NCBI GenBank assembly: GCA_913057905.1
Contig: CAJXPB010000007.1
Coordinates: 1-57,806 of the forward strand
Source of the DNA: an uncultured Pseudomonadota bacterium
Lineage (GTDB): Bacteria; Myxococcota_A; Bradymonadia; Bradymonadales; Bradymonadaceae
Direction: 5' to 3'
Length of the DNA stretch: 57,806 bases
Each line of letters opens with the position of its first letter. Positions within the stretch are counted from its first letter, which is position 1. The notes under the pieces are model-generated. The model did not search any database, was not told the origin of the DNA, and saw only the letters and a program-made list of their open reading frames with translations. The position numbers and the translations under genes were made by a program. Positions 31,197 to 39,821 of the stretch are shown piece after piece.

Positions 31197-32620
31197 TCCG
31201 CCAGTGGCCCGTCGACCTTGGGCTGGTCGTCGTCGGGTTCGGTTCGCGCCGCGCGTTGCGCCAGCTCCGCCTCGAATTCTTCGGCCATCTGAAAGAAATC
31301 GTCGCCGCCAAAGAAGATCACGAGGTCCCCGGGTTGGACGCGCTCGTGGAGCTCGCCTTTGATGTCGTCCTCATCCGGGATGTAGGTGCACTTGAGATCG
31401 TTGTCGCGCACCTTCTCGACCATCGTCATCGTATCGACGCCGGGGATCGGATCCTCGTCGGCCGCATACATCTTGGTCAGCAGGACCTCGTCGCTGCCCT
31501 GGAAGGCCTGGCCGTACTCGTCCTTGAGGTAGTCGATCAGCGTGTACCGATAGGGTTTGAAGACGCTGTAGACGTCGCCCTCGGCCATCGGCACCGCCGA
31601 CTCCAGCACCTTCTGGATGCCTGTCGGATGGCTGATGTAGTCCTTGACGATCGTCACTCCGCCGCCGCGCGAGATGGTAAAGCGGTTTTCAACCCCTTCA
31701 TAGGTGGCGAGGGCTTCGCGGATCGCCTCGGTGGGCACCCCGATGCGGCGGGCAACGGCGATCGCGCCCATCGCGTTTACCACGTTGTACAGCCCCGGCA
31801 GATTGAGCTCGAAGTCGCCGAGACTGTCGCCTCGATGCGACGCCTCGAACTCGATCGGCAACTGCTCGGGCCCCTTGAGTTCGCCTCGAAACTCCGAGCG
31901 GTGCTCGGTCGAATAGCCGGTGGGACGCATCGCCAGATCCTCGACCATCCGCCGGTTGCCCTCGCAGTCCAGATTGACGAACGCCTCCTTGAGCCGAGGG
32001 TTTTCCTGCAGGAATTCGCGCATCGACCCGATGATGTCGTCGAGTCCGTCGTAGTAATTCAGGTGATCGAGCTCCAGAAAATTGCAGAGCAGATAATCGG
32101 GTTCGAAATTGTGGTGCGTGCCGTCGCTCTCGTCGATCTCGACGACCATCCAGCGTCCGCCACTGTCCCGGGCATTCGTCGAGAAGTTGTTGAGCATCCC
32201 GCCGATGATGAAACCCGGGTCCCAGCCGGCCGTCTCCAGAATCCAGGCGATCATCGACGAGACGGTTCCCTTGCCGTGCGTCCCGGTCACGCCGATGACG
32301 CGGTAGTCGTCGATCAGCTCCTGCAAGAGGTCGGAGCGATGGACGACGGGGATCTCGCGCTCGCGGGCCGCCAGGAGTTCATCGTTGTCGTCGGGAATCG
32401 CCGTCGACCGTACGACCACATCGACGCCCTCAAGATTCGAGGGGTTGTGACCGATATCGACCTCGATCCCCTCGTCACGCAGGGCCTCGGTGATGCTGCT
32501 CTCTCGGATGTCCGAGCCACTCACCGTAAACCCGCGCTCGTGTAGAATACGGGCTACCCCAGAGACTCCGATGCCCCCGATTCCGATGAGGTGAAAGGAT
32601 GTCGAAGCATCGTATGTCAT
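31193..32620 (-). CDS. murC: UDP-N-acetylmuramate--L-alanine ligase (MurC-like, variant motifs)
   Basis: The product has 475 residues. The N-terminal FHLIGIGGIGVSGVARIL motif and the ESDGTHHNFEPDYLLCNFLELDHLNYYD segment are typical of MurC. Several motifs differ: the P-loop is GTHGKGT (113-119) instead of GTHGKTT, FKPYRYTL replaces FQPHRYTR, and DYISHPTGIQ replaces DYGHHPTEI. It could therefore be a divergent MurC or another MurC-type ligase. The gene order murC-murD on one transcript with ATGA overlap supports MurC. No other dcw genes are adjacent. The start at 32620 has GGAG upstream. Confidence 0.8.
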   Translation of the reverse strand: MTYDASTSFHLIGIGGIGVSGVARILHERGFTVSGSDIRESSITEALRDEGIEVDIGHNPSNLEGVDVVVRSTAIPDDNDELLAAREREIPVVHRSDLLQELIDDYRVIGVTGTHGKGTVSSMIAWILETAGWDPGFIIGGMLNNFSTNARDSGGRWMVVEIDESDGTHHNFEPDYLLCNFLELDHLNYYDGLDDIIGSMREFLQENPRLKEAFVNLDCEGNRRMVEDLAMRPTGYSTEHRSEFRGELKGPEQLPIEFEASHRGDSLGDFELNLPGLYNVVNAMGAIAVARRIGVPTEAIREALATYEGVENRFTISRGGGVTIVKDYISHPTGIQKVLESAVPMAEGDVYSVFKPYRYTLIDYLKDEYGQAFQGSDEVLLTKMYAADEDPIPGVDTMTMVEKVRDNDLKCTYIPDEDDIKGELHERVQPGDLVIFFGGDDFFQMAEEFEAELAQRAARTEPDDDQPKVDGPLAE

Positions 32621-32801
32621 CGATGGTACTCCAGCATCAGTGGTTGGTCGCGCGCCAGCGGGTCTATCATATCGGCGGATCCCAGCGAAGAGACTCGGCC
32701 GATCGCGCCCCGAACTCTTGTCTTTCCCCTACGAGTCGATAAGTATAGGGGTGGATTCCGACTTCCAATTTCGCGCTTCACGTCCCCCTTCGATCAGGCC
32801 C

Positions 32802-34340
32802 ATGATTTTACTCTCACGCATGACCCGTCATCTTCTCGTCGGAGCCGCGCTGCTTTTGGCCCTGCCCTTTCTGTCGAGCTGTCAGGAGGCCGAGCCGCCG
32901 CAGGCCGTTCTGACTCAACAACAATGGCAGACGCTCAAAAAGGAGAATATCCTGGAGGAGCGTCCCAAGCCGGAGTACCCGATCGGCGCCAATTACGGCG
33001 ACAAGATCGAACTCGTCGGCTTCGACATCGACGGCGAACTGGTCGCCGGCGAGAAAGTGACCTTCGTCTGGTACTGGAAGGTCCTGGCGGACATCGACAA
33101 CAACTGGAAGATCTTCGTGCACTTCGATTCCGAAGACACGCGGGTCCAGCCCGGGGCCAGGCGCCAGAACCTCGATCATCAGCCCGTCGACGGCCTCTTT
33201 TTGACGAGTCGGTGGGGCCGGGCGAAGGGCAAGTACATCAAAGACGTGCAGGAAGTGACACTTCGGGCCAACTTCCCCCGCGGCCAGGCGGTCCCCTACA
33301 TCGGGTTCTTCCGCAACAACTCTCGTCTTCCGATCGAGAACCCCGAAAAAAACCACGTCCGCACGACCAACGACCGACGGGTGATCGGACCGACGCTCAA
33401 CGTGAAGGCCGGCCCCAACAGCGAGCCGCCTCCCCTCAAGGAGGGCGCCACACGAGACGACTCTCAAGGGGGCCCCTCGTACGCGGTGAAGCTTCGAGAC
33501 GCGGAGGCCGGCGAGTCGGTGACCATCGACGGCGAGCTCGACGAAGACATCTGGTCCGGGCTGCCATCCTTGAAACTGAAGCCGATGGGTGGCGCCCCGG
33601 AACTGGGAACCGACGTGAGCGCATTCGTCGGGGGCGACCACCTCTACATCGGCGCTCACCTCGAAGACGAGCACATCTGGGGTGATCTCGAAGAGCGCGA
33701 TTCCGAGACCTGGACCCAGGAAGTCCTGGAATTCTTCATGGACGTCGACGGCGAGCCGTCGAATTATCTGGAGCTTCAGGTCACGCCCAACAACACGATC
33801 TTCGACGCCCATTTCGAAGAGCAGCTCGGCCGCGGCGAAGGCTCGCGGGACGAGCAAATCGATCGGGCCAAGGCCTTCGACATCGAGGGGCTCGAATCGG
33901 CGGTCGCCGTCGACGGGTCGATCAATAATAGGGAAGACACCGACTCCTCGTGGAGCGTCGAGCTGAAGATGCCGTTGAGTTCACTCCCCGGCGTCGATGG
34001 CTCTCCGGAAAAAGGCGACACCTGGGCGGTGAACTTCTACCGTTTCGACCAGCCCGACCAGCAACGCCACGCCTACGCCTGGCAGCCGGTCAGCGGGAGC
34101 TTCCACCAGGTCCAAAAGTTCGGGACCTTCCGCTTTGAAGGCGATGAGAGCTCCGAAGGAAGTGATAGCTCCGATGGAAGTGAGAACTCCGAGTCCGGCA
34201 ACAAGCTCGACCTTAAGATCGACCCCGACAAGCTGAACCAGATTCAGGAGAGGCCGAAAATCGACCTGGATGACGTCAAAAAGCGGCTGCGCGAGAGGGC
34301 CAAAGAGGCGAAGGAAGCCGAACAGACAGAGGGAAACTGA
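32802..34340 (+). CDS. lipoprotein with CBM9-like (DOMON-type) domain
   Basis: The product has 512 residues from the ATG at 32802; ATG at 32820 is an alternative. The signal peptide ends ALPFLSSC, a clear lipobox. The N-terminal half (about residues 55-210) is beta-rich (DGELVAGEKVTFVWYWKVL... NNWKIFVHFDS). A family 9 carbohydrate-binding-like module begins at VTIDGELDEDIWSGLPSLKL and includes VLEFFMDVDGEPSNYLELQVTPNN. A Ser/Asp/Glu-rich linker and a basic-acidic helix end the protein. Such modules also bind haem or sugars at the cell surface; the ligand is unknown. It is divergent from murC and ends at a strong terminator. Confidence 0.82.
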   Translation: MILLSRMTRHLLVGAALLLALPFLSSCQEAEPPQAVLTQQQWQTLKKENILEERPKPEYPIGANYGDKIELVGFDIDGELVAGEKVTFVWYWKVLADIDNNWKIFVHFDSEDTRVQPGARRQNLDHQPVDGLFLTSRWGRAKGKYIKDVQEVTLRANFPRGQAVPYIGFFRNNSRLPIENPEKNHVRTTNDRRVIGPTLNVKAGPNSEPPPLKEGATRDDSQGGPSYAVKLRDAEAGESVTIDGELDEDIWSGLPSLKLKPMGGAPELGTDVSAFVGGDHLYIGAHLEDEHIWGDLEERDSETWTQEVLEFFMDVDGEPSNYLELQVTPNNTIFDAHFEEQLGRGEGSRDEQIDRAKAFDIEGLESAVAVDGSINNREDTDSSWSVELKMPLSSLPGVDGSPEKGDTWAVNFYRFDQPDQQRHAYAWQPVSGSFHQVQKFGTFRFEGDESSEGSDSSDGSENSESGNKLDLKIDPDKLNQIQERPKIDLDDVKKRLRERAKEAKEAEQTEGN

Positions 34341-34360
34341 CGTCGTGACCCTGCATCGAC

Positions 34361-34402
34361 AAAAAAGCCCCGCAGGCTCAGCGCCTGCGGGGCTTTCTTT
34401 TT
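34361..34402. terminator. strong bidirectional intrinsic terminator
   Basis: GCCCCGCAGGC (34367-34377) and GCCTGCGGGGC (34383-34393) form a perfect 11-base stem with a five-base loop. A-rich bases lie to the left and TTTCTTTTT to the right, so transcripts from both sides would terminate. It separates two convergent genes. Confidence 0.92.
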
Positions 34403-34418
34403 CGGGGTCTGCGAAGGT

Positions 34419-36068
34419 TTACTGAATCGGGTGAACATTCAGATTTGAGATCGTATTGTTCGGAGTCGTCTCGGCGTCGCCGGTGAACCAGCGCTGGCTG
34501 TCGTCGCGCAACATCCGCCACAGGTACAACAGCTCGCTGCCCAGGCCCGGCGTACTGATATTCGGGTTGGTCCCGGCGAACGCGATTTCGTTGCCGCCCG
34601 GCGAGACGACGGCCTCGGAAATGAACGCGTTGCACCCCTCGACGACGATCGACTCGGTGTCCGGGTCGTAACAGTTGTTGAGGTCGAGGGTTTCCGTGGA
34701 CCCGAGGCCGCCGATGATGTCGTAGCCCTTTTCATCCGCCATCGGATCGATCTTGACGACCTGACCGGCGGGAAGCTCGTAGTCACCCAGGCATTCTCGG
34801 TTGCGCTGGCCGACCAGATACAGGTTGTTTTGATTGTCCCACGTCATCGGACCATTCGCCGACGTGAAGTCGATCGAATCGTCGCTACTGACGATCTGAC
34901 ATCCACTCATCCCATTCTGGGCCGGGTCCTGAGGGACACCCAGGACGACTCGCCCCGGAATGCAGCGCGCTTCGTCAACACGTTGCGGCGACGGAATGTT
35001 GCACTCGTGGATGTCGCCGCAGGCCCCCGGCTGAGAGCACTGAGTACCGAGGTTGTCGGCATTGTCGAAGTCGATGAGGTTGACGGTGACTTCCAGCCGC
35101 ACGCACAACTGATCGGTTCCGCAGCGATAGCTCGAATCGCATTCCTCCGAGCTGTAGGGCTCGGCTTCCTGCGCGCGCTCGCAGACGCCGTAGTTATTGG
35201 GCATTCCGGTACCCAGATAGGCTCCGATCTGTCCGTCCGGAGAGATCGATGCTGTAAAGGGCGTACCGAAATACGACCCACTCTCTTCCTGGTAGTTCGA
35301 CCCACCAAGCGTGACCGTCTCGGATGATGCGATGTTTCCGACCCGGCCAGCCTGGATATTGAGGGTCTGGGCGCCACTCCCTGTGTCGAAGAGCATCAAC
35401 CTGTCATTGTTCGGGTCCGCATCGTTGTCGGGACGGATCTGCCAGCCGCCCCCGACCGTCGCGATATTCTGTTCCCCGGACCCATCCACCGGCATCAGGG
35501 CGGCGCGCTCTTCATCCCCCTGCGAGATTCGGAAACCGATGTAGTTGCCAAAGGGCGTCGGTTCGTTGACGCCGGTCTTGATCAGTTCACCCTGACCGGT
35601 CGCCTTGAGTTCGTCGTTCAGAGGCGCCGAGTAAATCGTCGCCTCGCCCCCACTCTGCTCCCAGTGCACGAATCGCGACAGGTCCGTGGAGACGTAACAG
35701 TTGCCGCGACAATCGACGCTGTCGGGGCTGACCTGAGTGAGCGAATTGTCCGCCGTCGAGTAGAGCATCAGACGGCCCTGCCCACCCCCGCCGGTCGCAG
35801 GCTCCAGCGAAAAGGAGATGTAATAGTCCTCCTCGGTCGGCTCGGTCCCGCCGTCGTTGCCGGCGTCACCGTTGCTGGACTGGCACGTCCCGTTGACGCA
35901 GGTCAGACCGCTCTTGCAGTCGGAGGTCGAGTCGCAGGACTCACCTTGCCCGGCGCCAGTCTCACCGCAGCCGGACCCGAAGAGTGTCAGAGACACGAGG
36001 CCGATCCCGGCGAGCAGCCGCGACCAGTTTCCCTCGTAGGCGCGTCGTTGTGCACATCGTTGCATCAT
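34419..36068 (-). CDS. Cys-rich surface lipoprotein of unknown function
   Basis: The product has 549 residues from the ATG at 36068, with ribosome site GAGGAA. The signal peptide ends LTLFGSGC, a lipoprotein site. A Cys-knot follows (SCDSTSDCKSGLTCVNGTC), then an acidic spacer and a long beta-rich region with repeated strands (YYISFSLEP, RLMLYSTADNSLTQVSP, RLMLFDTGSGAQTL, IAFAGTNPNIS) that resemble a TolB-like beta-propeller. Further Cys pairs may form disulfides. It resembles myxobacterial lipoproteins with a DUF-type propeller; the role is unknown. It is transcribed divergently from the membrane protein at 36271. Confidence 0.78.
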   Translation of the reverse strand: MMQRCAQRRAYEGNWSRLLAGIGLVSLTLFGSGCGETGAGQGESCDSTSDCKSGLTCVNGTCQSSNGDAGNDGGTEPTEEDYYISFSLEPATGGGGQGRLMLYSTADNSLTQVSPDSVDCRGNCYVSTDLSRFVHWEQSGGEATIYSAPLNDELKATGQGELIKTGVNEPTPFGNYIGFRISQGDEERAALMPVDGSGEQNIATVGGGWQIRPDNDADPNNDRLMLFDTGSGAQTLNIQAGRVGNIASSETVTLGGSNYQEESGSYFGTPFTASISPDGQIGAYLGTGMPNNYGVCERAQEAEPYSSEECDSSYRCGTDQLCVRLEVTVNLIDFDNADNLGTQCSQPGACGDIHECNIPSPQRVDEARCIPGRVVLGVPQDPAQNGMSGCQIVSSDDSIDFTSANGPMTWDNQNNLYLVGQRNRECLGDYELPAGQVVKIDPMADEKGYDIIGGLGSTETLDLNNCYDPDTESIVVEGCNAFISEAVVSPGGNEIAFAGTNPNISTPGLGSELLYLWRMLRDDSQRWFTGDAETTPNNTISNLNVHPIQ

Positions 36069-36154
36069 GGACAATTCCTCGTAGTGCTTCGTGATATCGA
36101 TAGGCAATGGGCCACCTGGCGAGACATCCGTGCCACGCGACCGATGGCCGACTC

Positions 36155-36184
36155 AATATAGTGAACTGTCTGTCGCGCGATCAA
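36155..36184 (-). promoter_or_regulatory. candidate sigma70 promoter for the Cys-rich lipoprotein gene
   Basis: On the minus strand TTGATC (36179-36184) and TATATT (36155-36160, five of six) are separated by 18 bases. Transcription would start near 36148, giving a leader of about 80 bases. Confidence 0.45.
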
Positions 36185-36206
36185 GAAGAAGCGTCATCGA
36201 AGCAGC

Positions 36207-36235
36207 TTCACACGCGTCTCGACTGCGTGCATACT
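36207..36235 (+). promoter_or_regulatory. sigma70-like promoter for the 36271 gene
   Basis: TTCACA (36207-36212, five of six) and CATACT (36230-36235, four of six) are separated by 17 bases, about 30 bases before the start codon. A GAGGAG ribosome site follows at about 36261-36266. Confidence 0.5.
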
Positions 36236-36270
36236 ACGGAACAGTGTGATCAGTCCCCAAGAGGAGACGC

Positions 36271-38265
36271 ATGCCTGGTCGGCCGATGAGAACCCGAGCA
36301 GAAGCACAGACAAACACTGCGCGCCCTTCCCCGGTCTGGCACCTTTGCCGGTTCGCCCTTTTTGTGTTTTTCGGCGTCGCGTTGTCCGTTCCAGTCGATG
36401 CCGCTGCCCAGGATGACACGGTTCGCAAGACCTCGCTCTCCTCGGTCAATCTCAACGTTCAGTGGCGAACCTGGCGTTCGGGACTTCAGCAGCCGGGCAC
36501 TCCGCCGTTCGATGTTCTGACACAACTCCATCGAACAGCCACCAGTCTGGGTCACCGAAATCTCCCGGCCCACAGCCTCAGTCTAACTCACCGGGCCCTT
36601 CCCAAGCAGGGGGGCGAGGCCCGGGCATCGGCACAGCAGATGTTCGAGATGGCCGCGCACCTTTCGCCGGGACTTGCGGAACCTCATCTGGCAGCCGCCT
36701 GGCATACGATCGATACTAATCCGGGAAATCTGCCGCGCATCCTCGGCCAATTTCAGGCGGGGATTCGAGCGGGACTCGGCTGGCCCGAGACGGTGACTTC
36801 ATGGACCGTCGACCTGGCCGTCTTTGCGCTTCTGGCAGCACTGGCAGCCTGGTGTGTCTTTACACTCGGTCAGGTACTCCGCCACTTCGGCGTGGTGGCC
36901 CACGATTTGAGTCGGCTTCTTCCGGCCCCGTTTTCGAGAAATCAGTGTGCGGCCCTTCTGATCGTCGCCGCAGCGGCGCTCTGGCTGGTCTTCGAGACAT
37001 GGCTCATCCCGGCCGTGGCACTATTGGGCATCTGTTCGCTGCCGCAGCGGCCCATCGAACGGGGAGTGACGCTGGTCTTTGCGGCTCTGCTGGCCCTCCT
37101 GCCGACCCTGGACCGGTATCTGGCCGCGCCAGCGACATTCGCCGGAAGCCCCACCCATCGGATCCACGCCGCTCATTACGAGGGGTGCGACGCCGAGTGC
37201 CGAACATGGCTGAGTGCCCGCGGAAATGACAGCGAGACATCCGACGTCCTCGACCCGCTCGTCCGGTACACCCGGGCGCTCGTCACGCTGCGTCAGGATT
37301 CCAAGACCCGCTGGAAGGCCGCCGCCGAGTCGATCGACCCGAGCGAGTTCGACGGGAGGCTCCGACCGTGGGCAACATTGCTCAAGGGAACCACCCTCGT
37401 CGCGTTGGAGCGCCCCGAAGAGGCCCTCCCGTTGCTGAAATCGGCCCGCGAGGCCCTGCCCGAGACCGCTGCACCCGTCTTCAACGCCGGGCGAGCCCAC
37501 CAGTCGGCAGGGAATTCGGCCGCCGCCGAGCAGGCCTTCGCCGATGCATTGGACATCGATCTCGAGCGCACACGGCGCAAGTCGGAGCTGTCCCGATTCG
37601 ACCCGGCGAGCCGGCTGATGCTGCCGCGGCTTCCGACCTCGCTGTTTGTCGACGTTCACCGCGACGCCACCCCTGCGGAGGCGACGGTCCTTCGGCCCGC
37701 CTGGCGAGCCTACGCCTGGTCGGACGAATCACTGTCGTCGGCGACCCCGCTGGGCATCGCGCTTATCGCGGCGACACTGCTTGGGGCCGTATTCGGCCGC
37801 CTCGGGTGGATCAGCCGCGTCTGCCCGCGCTGCGGCATGGCCCGCGAACCGAAGGACGCCGATCGTGGCGGTGGCGACGTCGAATGTCTGCCCTGCGTCG
37901 AAACCACCACCGGCGGCCCGAATCGAAGTTACTCCGACCGCGTCCAACAGGATGCAGCGCTGGAGCGCCGCGACCGGGTTCGGCGATGGCTCCCCCGCCT
38001 GCTGGCGTTGGCCACACCGGGAGCCGGACGCGTCTACATGGGCTGGCCAATCAAAGGGGTGGCCGTCGCCTGGTTCGTCGGCTTCAGCGTGTGCCTGATG
38101 ACGATCCCGACGGTGGTTGGTCGACCGATCCATGGACTCTTCTGGAGTGACTGGCTCGGCACCACCGCTGTGGGGACCATCCTCGGGGCCGTCTTACTGC
38201 TGATCGTCGTGTTGACCGCATGGTACGGAATCGCAGCCTGGCGACCGCCAGTCGGGAGGTCCTGA
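36271..38265 (+). CDS. multi-pass membrane protein with TPR-like region and zinc-ribbon-like loop
   Basis: The product has 664 residues. A signal peptide-like helix is followed by a periplasmic segment. Two transmembrane helices (about residues 175-200 and 225-245) and a hydrophobic helix near 270 precede a helical TPR-like stretch (EEALPLLKSAREALPETAAPVFNAGRAHQSAGNSAAAEQAF). Another transmembrane helix lies near 490, then a CPRCGM...CLPC zinc-ribbon-like loop and two more transmembrane helices at the C-terminus. It resembles no named family. The following small gene starts three bases later. Both precede phoH-pgpH-ybeY and may be co-transcribed with them. Confidence 0.75.
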   Translation: MPGRPMRTRAEAQTNTARPSPVWHLCRFALFVFFGVALSVPVDAAAQDDTVRKTSLSSVNLNVQWRTWRSGLQQPGTPPFDVLTQLHRTATSLGHRNLPAHSLSLTHRALPKQGGEARASAQQMFEMAAHLSPGLAEPHLAAAWHTIDTNPGNLPRILGQFQAGIRAGLGWPETVTSWTVDLAVFALLAALAAWCVFTLGQVLRHFGVVAHDLSRLLPAPFSRNQCAALLIVAAAALWLVFETWLIPAVALLGICSLPQRPIERGVTLVFAALLALLPTLDRYLAAPATFAGSPTHRIHAAHYEGCDAECRTWLSARGNDSETSDVLDPLVRYTRALVTLRQDSKTRWKAAAESIDPSEFDGRLRPWATLLKGTTLVALERPEEALPLLKSAREALPETAAPVFNAGRAHQSAGNSAAAEQAFADALDIDLERTRRKSELSRFDPASRLMLPRLPTSLFVDVHRDATPAEATVLRPAWRAYAWSDESLSSATPLGIALIAATLLGAVFGRLGWISRVCPRCGMAREPKDADRGGGDVECLPCVETTTGGPNRSYSDRVQQDAALERRDRVRRWLPRLLALATPGAGRVYMGWPIKGVAVAWFVGFSVCLMTIPTVVGRPIHGLFWSDWLGTTAVGTILGAVLLLIVVLTAWYGIAAWRPPVGRS

Positions 38266-38267
38266 CG

Positions 38268-38681
38268 ATGACGAACAACTCGACCGACTCCGAGACCCGA
38301 CCTCGCACGCCTCCGACGCCCGACTACGGCCTTCCGTCGCTGATCCACCACGGGATCACGGCGGCCTTGGTAGCGGCCTTTTTGGGGCTCGGGATCTGGT
38401 TCATCCTCAAGGATGATCCCGCCGTTCCGACCGGTCAGGCACCGGCGGAGACGCTCGCCGAAGCTCGCGAAGTACGGACCGAACACCGCGTTCGCCGCGC
38501 CCTTCAGGTCCCCCCCCTTCGGTTCGGCTCCGAGGCCGACACGCTGGAATCACTGCTTCGAAAGGGATTGTTGGTGCCGCGAGATTTGTACTACGGTTCC
38601 CGTGAACTCAAGTTCCGGCTGAGTTCCGGCGACGACGGCCCAATACTGGAGCGCACGGACCGGGACTCGATGCAGCCTTAA
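38268..38681 (+). CDS. single-pass membrane protein of unknown function
   Basis: The product has 137 residues from the ATG at 38268, with ribosome site GGGAGG. A hydrophilic N-terminus (about 27 residues) is followed by one transmembrane helix (ITAALVAAFLGLGIWFIL) and an extra-membrane tail with DTLESLLRKGLLVPRDLYYGS. It overlaps no gene and lies 20 bases before phoH. No family is recognised. Confidence 0.7.
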   Translation: MTNNSTDSETRPRTPPTPDYGLPSLIHHGITAALVAAFLGLGIWFILKDDPAVPTGQAPAETLAEAREVRTEHRVRRALQVPPLRFGSEADTLESLLRKGLLVPRDLYYGSRELKFRLSSGDDGPILERTDRDSMQP

Positions 38682-38700
38682 CCCTCACCCCAGAGGTCCC

Positions 38701-39660
38701 TTGAACCAAGAAGCACAGAGGACGCTCTCCTTCGACGACAGCGACGTCACCCGCCTGGTCTACGGACAGCGCGACGGCCACCTTCACATCATCGAAGAGG
38801 CCCTCGACGTAGACATCGGAGCTCGAGGCCGAGATGTGAACCTCTCCGGCGCTCCCACCGATGTCGACCTGGCAGCAGACGTTCTCGACCAGCTCTACGA
38901 AGTCGCCCGGGAGGGCTACCCGCTGGGCGACAACGACATCGAGCAGGCGATCCGGATCCTATCCCACGATCCGCACGCGGACCTCACCGACATCTTTTTG
39001 GACACGGTGTTCGTGTCTGAGCACAACGATGTCATCTCGCCGAGGGGCATGGCCCAGAAGCACTACGTCGAATCGATGCGCCAGAGCGACATCGTCTTTG
39101 GTATCGGCCCCGCGGGGACCGGAAAGACGTATCTGGCCGTGGCGATGGCCCTGTCGTACTACTTCAAAAACCGGATCCGTCGGATCATCCTGACCCGGCC
39201 CGCCGTCGAAGCCGGGGAGAGTCTCGGTTTTCTGCCGGGGGATCTGGCCGAGAAGGTCAACCCGTATCTGCGTCCGCTCTACGACGCCCTCTACGATATG
39301 ATGGATCCGGAGCAGACCGAGCAGATGATCGAATCGGATACCATCGAGATCGCTCCCCTCGCCTTCATGCGGGGACGGACCCTCGAGAAGTCGTTTATCA
39401 TTTTTGACGAAGCTCAGAACGCGACCGACGAACAGATGAAGATGTTTCTGACCCGGCTCGGCTACGGGTCCAAGGCGGTCGTCACCGGAGACATCACTCA
39501 GATCGACCTTCCGGGACACAAGCACAGCGGGCTCGTCCACGCCGATGAGATCCTCCGGGGAATCGACGGCATCGACTTTTGCTCGTTCAGCGAGGTCGAC
39601 GTCGTGCGCCACTCGCTGGTGCAGGATATCATCCAGGCCTACGAACAGGCGGGGCACTGA
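38701..39660 (+). CDS. PhoH-like ATPase (YbeZ type)
   Basis: The product has 319 residues. The TTG at 38701 has an AGAGG ribosome site. An N-terminal KH-like part is followed by the ATPase: Walker A GIGPAGTGKTYLAVAMAL, the VEAGESLGFLPGDLAEKVNPYLRPLYD stretch, ALAFMRGRTL-like PLAFMRGRTLEKSFIIFDEAQN (Walker B) and TRLGYGSKAVVTGDITQIDLP. YbeZ/PhoH proteins are thought to act with YbeY in ribosomal RNA handling, and this gene lies in the common phoH-pgpH-ybeY order. Confidence 0.93.
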   Translation: MNQEAQRTLSFDDSDVTRLVYGQRDGHLHIIEEALDVDIGARGRDVNLSGAPTDVDLAADVLDQLYEVAREGYPLGDNDIEQAIRILSHDPHADLTDIFLDTVFVSEHNDVISPRGMAQKHYVESMRQSDIVFGIGPAGTGKTYLAVAMALSYYFKNRIRRIILTRPAVEAGESLGFLPGDLAEKVNPYLRPLYDALYDMMDPEQTEQMIESDTIEIAPLAFMRGRTLEKSFIIFDEAQNATDEQMKMFLTRLGYGSKAVVTGDITQIDLPGHKHSGLVHADEILRGIDGIDFCSFSEVDVVRHSLVQDIIQAYEQAGH

Positions 39661-39821
39661 TGCGTCCGCGAGGGACCGCCGAGTCGAAATTTCGCGCGCG
39701 GGCCAAACGTTCGCCACACCGTAGTTTGCGCTCGGCGTCGGACACTGCCGAGTTTGCGGTGGCGTCGGGGAGACCGCACGGACGGGGGGCTCAGAGTTCA
39801 GAACCCAGGACACGATTTTGA
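39660..39821 (+). CDS. possible small basic protein between phoH and pgpH (doubtful)
   Basis: An ATG overlapping the phoH stop (TGATG) opens a 53-codon frame whose TGA overlaps the TTG of pgpH. The product is basic and Arg/Ser-rich (RPRGTAESKFRARAKRSPHRS), unlike the acidic neighbours. Its third codon positions are less GC-rich than those of nearby genes, which argues against coding. It may instead be only a spacer that helps ribosomes reach pgpH. Confidence 0.25.
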   Translation: MRPRGTAESKFRARAKRSPHRSLRSASDTAEFAVASGRPHGRGAQSSEPRTRF

